From JAKQIM01 sp964633225 (GTDB lineage: Bacteria > Chloroflexota > Anaerolineae > Anaerolineales > UBA4823): DNA of 49,525 nt. Position 1 is the stretch's first letter, and each line of letters starts with the position of its first letter. The position numbers were made by a program, and so were the translations under genes. Shown piece after piece: positions 39,046 to 45,740 of this stretch. Where the stretch lies: assembly GCA_964633225.1 (NCBI GenBank), contig CAZWFQ010000024.1, positions 1 to 49,525 on the forward strand, read 5' to 3'. The notes under the pieces were generated by a model. That model was given only the letters and a program-made list of their open reading frames with translations, was not told where the DNA came from and did not search any database.

Positions 39046-39257
39046 GCCAAGAACTACTTGATATCCTGCGCTGCCCCGCCTGTGTGCGTGAAAAAGATGG
39101 GCTGTTGACCTATCACAAAGAAGCCTGGCTCATCTGCCAGGACTGCGGGCGCAAATACCCCGTTCGTGATGACATTCCCGTCATGCTGATCGAAGAAGGC
39201 GATAAATGGGTGCAGACGGCGGTTGAGGCGCTGCCCATCCCGCCGCCCTCTGAGTAA
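39039..39257 (+). CDS. Trm112-family zinc protein
   Basis: 72 residues. LLDILRCPAC (CxxC), a beta-hairpin, LICQDCGRKYPVRDDIPVMLIEE. This is the Trm112/YcaR pattern of a small zinc-binding scaffold; in other organisms Trm112 activates methyltransferases acting on tRNA, rRNA or release factors. A GGGAG SD lies 7 nt before the ATG at 39039, which is inside the end of the GH114-like gene. No methyltransferase adjoins it, but one is encoded at 15797-16531. Confidence 0.85.
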   Translation: MVSQELLDILRCPACVREKDGLLTYHKEAWLICQDCGRKYPVRDDIPVMLIEEGDKWVQTAVEALPIPPPSE

Positions 39258-39265
39258 GCGACTAT

Positions 39266-39763
39266 TTAGCGGTTCAGCGCCCAGATCAGCCAGAGCATGA
39301 TCATTGCCACGCCGATCCCCAAGCGAACAAAGTAAGACAACCCAAAACCCATCGCCAGTCCACGCAGTGCGTTGATGGCATCGGGCCAGTTGCCCGCGCG
39401 CGTGCGCTCGTAAAGCAAGATGGCCAACGGGGCAGTGACCAACCCGCCAATCGGCGGGAAGGCAATAGTGCCCACAATTCCGGCTGCCAGGGCGATCAGG
39501 ATCGACTTCCAGGATGCGCCCTCACGGTTAGCCTGCACGCCCATCAAAACATTGTCTATCACCACGCCCACCAACATGAGCACGGTGATGATGGCGAACA
39601 TCCAACCGCCCAGGGTTCCAAAGCCAGCCACCAACCCATACCCCAGGGCCGCCAGCCAGATGACCACTACGCCAGAGAAGAGCGGCACGATCAGCCCACC
39701 CATGCCGATCAGCATGACGAGGACTGTGATGAAGAACACCGGGATATGCATCCATTCAGGCAT
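39266..39763 (-). CDS. DUF456-family membrane protein
   Basis: 165 residues, nearly all hydrophobic, with four or five helices. FPPIGGLVTAPLAILLYE and WLAALGYGL plus the opening pattern GMGGLIVPLFSGVVVIW match the DUF456 family. AGGAG lies 7 nt before the ATG at 39763; the TTG two codons earlier is less likely. It is convergent with the Trm112 gene. Role unknown. Confidence 0.8.
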   Translation of the reverse strand: MPEWMHIPVFFITVLVMLIGMGGLIVPLFSGVVVIWLAALGYGLVAGFGTLGGWMFAIITVLMLVGVVIDNVLMGVQANREGASWKSILIALAAGIVGTIAFPPIGGLVTAPLAILLYERTRAGNWPDAINALRGLAMGFGLSYFVRLGIGVAMIMLWLIWALNR

Positions 39764-39827
39764 GGTCAAACTCCTATGACTAGATATACGAGGCTGGCAA
39801 GAATAAGTCTCAAAAATAAGAAAAGAT

Positions 39828-39904
39828 TACCACCGAGACACAGAGAAAAGCTTAAAAACTCTGTGCATGCTCGGCTGCAATTCAGCCGCTGTGTCTCGGT
39901 GGTA
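39828..39904. repeat. 16-bp inverted repeat with an internal hairpin downstream of serS
   Basis: TACCACCGAGACACAG (39828-39843) and CTGTGTCTCGGTGGTA (39889-39904) pair perfectly. The centre contains a further hairpin (CGGCTG-caatt-CAGCCG). It begins 12 nt after the serS stop on the minus strand. It is a diverged relative of the GCGTCTCTGCGG family (GTGTCTCGGTGG). It could act as a terminator. Confidence 0.65.
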
Positions 39905-39915
39905 TTTCTCAGGTC

Positions 39916-41187
39916 TTAAGGGGTAATTGTCTCTACCCCGCCCATCCAGGGGCGCAGGACCTTGGGGACAACAATGCTGCCATCGGCTTGTTGGTAGTTT
40001 TCGAGCACTGCAATCAGGGTGCGCGGCATGCCCAGTCCCGAGCCATTCAAGGTGTGCAGAAGGCGGGTTTTACCACCCTCAGCGGGGCGATACTTGATGT
40101 TGGCACGCCGGGACTGGAAATCGCCCACGTTCGAGACCGAGGAGACTTCCAGCCATTCTTGCAAGCCAGGCGACCAGACCTCAATATCATAGGTCATGCG
40201 GGCCCCAAAGCCCAGGTCACCGGTGCAGAGCTGTTTCACACGGTAAGGCAGGCCCAGGGCAGCGCAGGTTTGCTCGGCATCGGTACGCATCTTCTCTAAC
40301 CAGGCGTCAGACTCTTCGGGCTTGCAGAAGATGTACATTTCCACCTTGTCGAACTGATGGCCGCGCTTGATACCGCGCACATCGCGGCCAGCGCTCATCT
40401 TCTCGCGGCGGAAGCAGGGGGTATAGGCCGTGTACATGCGCGGCAGGCTGGCCTCATCCAGGATATCCTCCATGTGCAGGCCTGTCAGAGGCACCTCGGC
40501 GGTGGGCACCATCCACAAATCCTCTTCGATATCGTGGTACAGGTTATCCTGAAACTTGGGAAGCTGCCCGGCGCTAAAGAGGGTCTGAGCTTTGACCATG
40601 AAGGGGGTGTATTTTTCAGTATAGCCCTGGCGGATATGCAGGTCGAGCATCCAGGCAATCAGGGCACGCTGCAAACGCGCCCCCGGCCCGCTGAGCACGT
40701 AGAAGCGCGAGCCGGTGATCTTGACACCCTGTTCAAAATCGATCATCCCCAGGGCAGAACCCAGGTCCCAGTGCGGCTTCGGCTCAAAATCGAACTGGCG
40801 CGGCTGGCCCACGTTGCGCAGGACCACATTTTCATTCTCATCCTTGCCCAGCGGGGTGCGAGGATCGGGAATGTTAGGGATGCCCGATAACACACCGTGC
40901 AAAGATTCTTCCACCTGGCGCAGTTGTTCATCCAACTGGCTGATATGGTCGCCAACCAGGCGCATGGCCTCGATCTTGGCCTGACGCTCAGCAGCATCTT
41001 TGCAATGACCAATCTCTTTTGAGACGCTGTTGCGCTCGGCCTTGAGCTGCTCAGCTTCTTGGATGATCACCCGGCGTTGGGCATCCATCTCCAGCACCTG
41101 GTCCACCGGTGCCGGATCCATCTGGCGGTTGACCAGCGCTTGGCGCACCAGGTCGGGCTGTTCACGAAGCATATTGATGTCTAACAT
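39916..41187 (-). CDS. serS: Seryl-tRNA synthetase
   Basis: 423 residues, the normal length. The N-terminal coiled-coil arm that grips the tRNA long variable arm spans about 30-105. Class II motif 2 is seen as CFRREKMSAGRDVRGIKRGHQFDKVE, and motif 3 as GSGLGMPRTLIAVLENYQ. TAEVPLTGLHMED is a SerRS landmark. It charges tRNASer with serine; it can also charge tRNASec. GGAGG lies 7 nt before the ATG. It is controlled by a T-box leader. Confidence 0.95.
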   Translation of the reverse strand: MLDINMLREQPDLVRQALVNRQMDPAPVDQVLEMDAQRRVIIQEAEQLKAERNSVSKEIGHCKDAAERQAKIEAMRLVGDHISQLDEQLRQVEESLHGVLSGIPNIPDPRTPLGKDENENVVLRNVGQPRQFDFEPKPHWDLGSALGMIDFEQGVKITGSRFYVLSGPGARLQRALIAWMLDLHIRQGYTEKYTPFMVKAQTLFSAGQLPKFQDNLYHDIEEDLWMVPTAEVPLTGLHMEDILDEASLPRMYTAYTPCFRREKMSAGRDVRGIKRGHQFDKVEMYIFCKPEESDAWLEKMRTDAEQTCAALGLPYRVKQLCTGDLGFGARMTYDIEVWSPGLQEWLEVSSVSNVGDFQSRRANIKYRPAEGGKTRLLHTLNGSGLGMPRTLIAVLENYQQADGSIVVPKVLRPWMGGVETITP

Positions 41188-41221
41188 AAGAGACCTCCAT
41201 CACAACACATAGAAATGAAAA

Positions 41222-41470
41222 GCCCCCATCGCCAGCAGGACGAGGGGGCGCTCGTGGTGCCACCTGCTTTTGCCGTCTTGCAGATTGACCTGCATCAACA
41301 GCCTCAGCCTCGCGCTATCGGGCGAACCCGGTCCTCTTATGGCCTTGGCCTCTGCGAGGACGGTTGGTTGTGGGTTCACAACCAGCGGAGGGGATTTCGC
41401 CGCTCCAGCCTGCCGCCTCGCACCATCCGGCAGCTCTCTGATAGGGGGAACGGGTAATGATCTCCGCGCA
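41222..41470 (-). promoter_or_regulatory. T-box riboswitch (serine) with terminator, upstream of serS
   Basis: Read on the minus strand, the leader contains a T-box core AGGTGGCACCACGAG at 41265-41251. The tetramer TGGC pairs with the GCCA end of uncharged tRNASer, whose discriminator base is G. A GCCCCC...GGGGGC terminator (41249-41244 with 41227-41222) and TTTTCATTTC follow. Upstream there are strong hairpins: GGTTGTG-AACC-CACAACC and CTGCCG...CGGCAG. This is the standard layout of a serS T-box. I could not place the specifier codon with confidence. Confidence 0.9.
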
Positions 41471-41476
41471 AGTCTG

Positions 41477-41505
41477 ATTATACTACTCTGCTGCCATCAC
41501 CTCAA
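41477..41505 (-). promoter_or_regulatory. Promoter of the serS T-box transcript
   Basis: TTGAGG at 41505-41500 and TATAAT at 41482-41477 are exactly 17 bp apart on the minus strand. The -35 lies inside the end of the Nfu gene, and the -10 immediately follows its stop codon. Transcription would start near 41470. Confidence 0.8.
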
Positions 41506-41734
41506 TATCCGGGAAGAACTGCTTGATGGTACCTTCGACCCAGCCGTGCAATGTATTGGGGGAGAGGGGGCAGCCCAGGCAAGCCCCACCCAGGCGCACC
41601 TTGAGCACATGTCCATCGAAAGACACCAGTTCCACCGAACCACCATGGAACTGCTCAATGTAGGCACTGAGGCTGTCCACCAGGGCCTGCACCTGTTCAT
41701 CCAGGGATGCATCTTGATTAATTGGAGTCGCCAT
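41483..41734 (-). CDS. Nfu-type iron-sulfur scaffold (NifU C-terminal domain)
   Basis: 83 residues. The single domain has the CxxC in GACLGCPLS, which holds a 4Fe-4S cluster in Nfu/NifU C-terminal proteins. It delivers iron-sulfur clusters, for which the fumarase here would be a possible client. GGAGAG lies 8 nt before the ATG. It is 3 bp after the cNMP-binding gene and probably co-transcribed. Its 3' end hosts the -35 of the serS leader promoter. Confidence 0.85.
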   Translation of the reverse strand: MATPINQDASLDEQVQALVDSLSAYIEQFHGGSVELVSFDGHVLKVRLGGACLGCPLSPNTLHGWVEGTIKQFFPDIEVMAAE

Positions 41735-41737
41735 TTT

Positions 41738-42217
41738 TTATCTCTCCAGATTTTCTGTTGGGCTTAAACCCATCTTTAGCAGTGACATGACCAAAGCATG
41801 TGTGCTGTTCAAACGCTCAGCAATCACGGTCGCCAGGCGCTCCAATACCAACACGCCAGTACTGGGATGTTGGTTGCACAACTGGCGCAAATCACTTCCC
41901 CGCACCCTGAGAAGCTGGGTATAGGTGGTGCAAGAAGCGCCCGAAGTATACAGCCGGCTGCCCAGGGCAGCAGACCAACCGACAATGCCGCCAGGCTCAA
42001 CATGCGATACCAGGATCATCGGCCCATCATCCGGTTTAAAGTTTACCACCACATCCCCCATCACAACCACAAACAGGAATTCTGCCGGAGAACCCTGTTC
42101 AAAGAGGGTCGTCCCAGCATAATAATCGCAGGGGAGAAAGATCTTCTCCAACCTGGCGAGTTGTTCAGAAGTGAGGCCCTGAAACAAGGGCAGGTTGTCA
42201 ATGAGGTCGCGGTCCAT
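41738..42217 (-). CDS. Cyclic-nucleotide-binding domain protein without HTH
   Basis: 159 residues. A CNB fold is visible from residue 8 to 125: LPLFQGLTSEQLARLEKIF, FEQGSPAEFLFVVVMGDVVV and EPGGIVGWSAALG. The phosphate-binding cassette (expected FGEx...RxA) reads GWSAALGSRLYTSGASC, so the canonical Glu and Arg are not clear and cAMP may not be the ligand. A short helical C-terminus replaces the DNA-binding domain of CRP. AGGTGA precedes the ATG. The neighbouring cyclase gene makes a link attractive but not proven. Confidence 0.75.
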   Translation of the reverse strand: MDRDLIDNLPLFQGLTSEQLARLEKIFLPCDYYAGTTLFEQGSPAEFLFVVVMGDVVVNFKPDDGPMILVSHVEPGGIVGWSAALGSRLYTSGASCTTYTQLLRVRGSDLRQLCNQHPSTGVLVLERLATVIAERLNSTHALVMSLLKMGLSPTENLER

Positions 42218-42374
42218 TTATATCACCTGGCGCGAAAAAACCGATTCACGCACCAGTGTAAATTTAACGCCAATTGGAAAACGCTCCAAGATGGCAAATA
42301 TCCTGAATGCACCGACAAACATCACAAAGGGAAGTTACTTGTCTGGTTAAGAATATATGACAGCCAGGCAGCCG
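42218..42374. other. Intergenic region without a recognised feature
   Basis: 157 bp between the cNMP-binding gene's start and the downstream end of the cyclase gene. I see no repeat, RNA or convincing promoter; a TACACT box for the cNMP-binding gene is possible. Confidence 0.4.
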
Positions 42375-45300
42375 TTAGGGGGCTTGCAATACACGCTCGA
42401 TGACCCCATCTACCCCCAGGGCAGCCCCCTCAGCCAGGGCCGCCTCCATCTCAGCAGCAGGCAAGGCGGCGCGCAGCTTCTCAAAAAGCGGTTGGGCCTC
42501 ACTATCCCAAACCTCTCGCTCAATCACTTGCATCTCTTGCACCGGCCCCAGAAGCCAGGCGGTGCGCCTGAAAGCGCCCTGCCGGCAGGCAATGTCAGCC
42601 ATGGCGATCAGCGTCATTTGCTTGATGCGCGCCACCTGGGCCGCGCTGGCCTCCACCAACCCCTGGCGAAGATTCTCCAGGGCTATATCTAGCTGACCAG
42701 ACCGCATATAAATTACGCCCAGGTCAAACAGCGCAATGCACAGGCTCTCACGGTCACCAATTTCGCGCTCGATCTGGATGGCTTCTTGATAAAGCCGGAT
42801 CGCCGCCTCTGGTTGGCCAATCCTACTGAGGACGTTACCCAGGTTTGCCAGGTCATTGGCAATCCCCCAGCGGTTATTCAGCCGGCGGTAGATTGCCAGG
42901 CTCTGCTCATAGCACGCCTGCGCCCGGTCATAATTGTGCACCGCATGAAAGAAATTTCCCATGTTGAGCAGGCAGGTGGCCTCGCCAGTGGGCAGATCGG
43001 CCTGGCGGAACAGATCCAGGCTCTCTTCCAGCATTGCCTGGGCAGCCTGCTCGGTCTCCTGGAAATCCGCGTAGTTCATCAAGGCCGCGGCCATACGCTC
43101 CGGGTCACCTGCCTTGCGAGCAGAATCCACACTGGCAACCGTCAGGGATTTCGAACGATCTACATCTCCCATGGTGAAGGCCACAAAACCCAGGTTGTTC
43201 TGGGCTTTCGAAAGCAAAGCCCATTCTTCCAGCAAAGCCGCCATATCCACCGCCGCTTGCAAGGTCTCACTGGACTGTTTCATATCGCCCAATCGCGAAT
43301 GGATAAAGCCGATCTTACCGAGCAGCCCGGCACGACGGGTAGAAGCTTCTGGCGGCAGGAGGGCCAGGGCGCGCTGCAAGAGATCCAAGGCATCGCGGAA
43401 GGCACTAAAATCTAAGGCGGCTGTACCGGCGCGGTACAGCCATTCAAAAGCCTTCTCGTTTTCACGCGCCTGTTCATAATGGAAAGCAATCAGCCCGGCG
43501 TATTCATCCAGGCGGTCATGGCAGTTGACCTCCAGCCATTCAGCCACCAGGCGGTGATAGAGGCGGCGCAGCTTGAGCAAGACGGTCTCGTAGACCACAT
43601 CATGCAGGATAGCATGCTTGAAGATGTATTCTTGGGCAGATTGAAAAGCAGAGCGCGGCTGAGGAAAGATCAGTTGGCGTTCGCACAGGCGATTCACTTC
43701 CGCATTCGTTGCCGCCAGCTCGGCTGGCAAGGGCCGTTCGACTTTGCCGGCGGCCAAAGCTTCCAACGGTAGATCCCAAAAACGGCGACCTATCACCGCG
43801 GCGCGCTGCAGCAGCTCTTTTTCGGATTCAGACAGGCTGTCGATACGTGCCTGCAAGACGCCCACCAGGGTCGAGGGCACACGCAGGTCTTTTAACCGTT
43901 CTGGCTCCACACGCCAGCGCTCACTTTGCCCGGCAGCAGGTGGTTCGCAAACGATGACCCCGTCGCCAATCAGCATCATCACCAGTTCTTCAAGGTAAAA
44001 GGGGTTGCCTTCTGCCCGCTCGATGATCAGGCGGCGCAGCATTTCTGGCGGGTCTACCAGGCGCGCCAGGATCATATCCACCAGTTGGAGGCTGTGTTCT
44101 TCAGAAAGCGGCAGCAGGTCCAGGCGCTGCCAGCCCGGTGGATTGCCCCAGCCTGGGCGGCGTTCAAAGAGAGTGGGGCGAGTTAGAGCGATCAACAGCA
44201 GTCGCTGCGCATCGGAGGCCTCTTGCATTTTGGCAACCAACCCCTCAAAAAAGTCCAACGTCGAATCATCCACCCAGTGCAAATCTTCCAGGAAAACCAG
44301 TTGAGGTGCGTGGGCCGCCAGGCCGCAGAAAAACGCTTGCAATTGAATGATAGCTTGCGTAACCTGCGCCCGGCTGCCAGCCAGGTTCTTCACTGCCGGG
44401 GCGTCGTCAAAGCCCAGGCCAAGCAGATGCCCGGCAAGCTGGATCCCATCGGGCTCCAGGTAAGGGCGCAGGCCAGCTTCAAACTTCTGGCGCACCTGGG
44501 CTGCGCTGTCACTTTCGAGGATATTCAAACGCTCTGACAGCAGGTCGCGCAGCACGCCATAGGGAAGGTGTTGTTGGTTGGGGGTGGCGCGCCCGCGCAG
44601 CAGCCCGTAGCCACCCGGCTGAGCCGCCAACCAGTTTTCAAATTCGAGCAGCAGGCGGCTTTTGCCCACGCCGGCATCTCCTACCAGGGTGAGGCAGGCT
44701 AAAGCAGAGTCGGCATAAGAGGGGGGGGCCACCAGGTGCTGGAAAGCAGCCTGCAAGGCTTCCAACTCGGTATGCCGCCCGACCATGGGGGTCTCTATCC
44801 CTTCAATGCCGCGCCCGCCAGCGTGAAAAGTGCGCGGGCGCAAACGCTGCACCACGTAGGTCTGCACCGGTTCTGCGTGGCCCTTCACCAGCAGGGGCGG
44901 CTGGGGTTGGACGTCAAAAAGGCCGCGCAAGTGTTGGTAGGTGGCATGGGTGATGAGGATGCCGCCGATAGGAGCATTTTGCTCCATGCGCGAGGCCAGG
45001 TTGATGGCATCGCCCATGGCAGTGTACTCCACACGCAAGTCTGAGCCAACCTCGCCCACCACCACCAGGCCGGTGTTAATGCCCACGCGCACATTGAACC
45101 CGCTCAGGCCGCGCTGCTGTTCAAGGGCTGCGGCATACTCTTTGATATTTGCGACGATCTCCAGGGCAGCGCGCACGGCACGTTCAGGGTCATCTTCGTG
45201 GGCAATCGGCGCGCCAAAAAAGGCCAGGATGGCATCCCCCATCAAGCGCGCCAGGGTGCCTTCATGATGGTAGATTGGGGCGATCAGCGCATCGAAGGCG

Positions 45301-45683
45301 CCATCCATGATCTCCAGCACCTCCTCAGGGTCGAGATTCTGGGCCATGGCGGTAGAACCTTTGATATCTGAGAAAAGGATGGTCACCAGGCGGCGCTCGC
45401 GCTCCACCTTGCCGCGCGCCGCCATCAGACGCTGCAAAAACTCCTTGGGCACCAGGCGCTGTAAGCGCTCCAGGCCAAGGTCGGATGGGGTGGAAGAAGC
45501 AGCCGGCGGGGAAGAAGCAGCCGGGGCGGGCTGCTCGAGAGCCAGGCCGCAGTTCAGGCAGAACCTGGCGCCAGCCGGCAGGGATGTGCCGCAAGATGGG
45601 CAGGCGGTGGGCTGCGGTGCGCCACAGCTCAGGCAAAATTTAGCGCCCGCAGGAAGCTCGGTTTTACAGGCCGGGCATAACAT
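42375..45683 (-). CDS. Zinc-ribbon - class III cyclase - AAA - TPR regulator
   Basis: 1102 residues. A double zinc ribbon heads it (CPACKTELPAGAKFCLSCG; CPSCGTSLPAGARFCLNCG), then a Pro/Ala linker. The cyclase domain (about 95-280) has FSDIKGST, RLMGDAILAFFG and GDAINLASRM; metal Asp and Asn/Arg are kept, but the specificity Lys before GD is Arg. The AAA/STAND NTPase follows, with Walker A GDAGVGKS (about 333) and Walker B FLEDLHWVDD (about 461). TPR repeats run from about 780 to 1060. The start at 45683 is supported by AGGGG upstream and because the earlier ATG (45719) is inside the terminator hairpin. Homologous to 30144-33524. Confidence 0.85.
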   Translation of the reverse strand: MLCPACKTELPAGAKFCLSCGAPQPTACPSCGTSLPAGARFCLNCGLALEQPAPAASSPPAASSTPSDLGLERLQRLVPKEFLQRLMAARGKVERERRLVTILFSDIKGSTAMAQNLDPEEVLEIMDGAFDALIAPIYHHEGTLARLMGDAILAFFGAPIAHEDDPERAVRAALEIVANIKEYAAALEQQRGLSGFNVRVGINTGLVVVGEVGSDLRVEYTAMGDAINLASRMEQNAPIGGILITHATYQHLRGLFDVQPQPPLLVKGHAEPVQTYVVQRLRPRTFHAGGRGIEGIETPMVGRHTELEALQAAFQHLVAPPSYADSALACLTLVGDAGVGKSRLLLEFENWLAAQPGGYGLLRGRATPNQQHLPYGVLRDLLSERLNILESDSAAQVRQKFEAGLRPYLEPDGIQLAGHLLGLGFDDAPAVKNLAGSRAQVTQAIIQLQAFFCGLAAHAPQLVFLEDLHWVDDSTLDFFEGLVAKMQEASDAQRLLLIALTRPTLFERRPGWGNPPGWQRLDLLPLSEEHSLQLVDMILARLVDPPEMLRRLIIERAEGNPFYLEELVMMLIGDGVIVCEPPAAGQSERWRVEPERLKDLRVPSTLVGVLQARIDSLSESEKELLQRAAVIGRRFWDLPLEALAAGKVERPLPAELAATNAEVNRLCERQLIFPQPRSAFQSAQEYIFKHAILHDVVYETVLLKLRRLYHRLVAEWLEVNCHDRLDEYAGLIAFHYEQARENEKAFEWLYRAGTAALDFSAFRDALDLLQRALALLPPEASTRRAGLLGKIGFIHSRLGDMKQSSETLQAAVDMAALLEEWALLSKAQNNLGFVAFTMGDVDRSKSLTVASVDSARKAGDPERMAAALMNYADFQETEQAAQAMLEESLDLFRQADLPTGEATCLLNMGNFFHAVHNYDRAQACYEQSLAIYRRLNNRWGIANDLANLGNVLSRIGQPEAAIRLYQEAIQIEREIGDRESLCIALFDLGVIYMRSGQLDIALENLRQGLVEASAAQVARIKQMTLIAMADIACRQGAFRRTAWLLGPVQEMQVIEREVWDSEAQPLFEKLRAALPAAEMEAALAEGAALGVDGVIERVLQAP

Positions 45684-45704
45684 AAGCCATTCCCCTAATA
45701 ACAA

Positions 45705-45733
45705 GGAAGTGGCAGACATCGCCTGCCACTTCC
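45705..45733. terminator. Terminator between clpC and the cyclase gene
   Basis: GGAAGTGGCAG (45705-45715) and CTGCCACTTCC (45723-45733) form an 11-bp stem with a 7-nt loop, just past the clpC stop. On the minus strand the tail is TTGTTATTAG, suitably U-rich. It separates clpC from the cyclase gene, which therefore needs its own promoter or read-through. Confidence 0.65.
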
Positions 45734-45740
45734 CACCAAT

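Noticed and set aside
41222..41470. The serS leader as a protein-coding region or a tRNA gene
   Set aside because: Open frames here are short, and the T-box core, terminator and position explain the sequence better; no cloverleaf was found.
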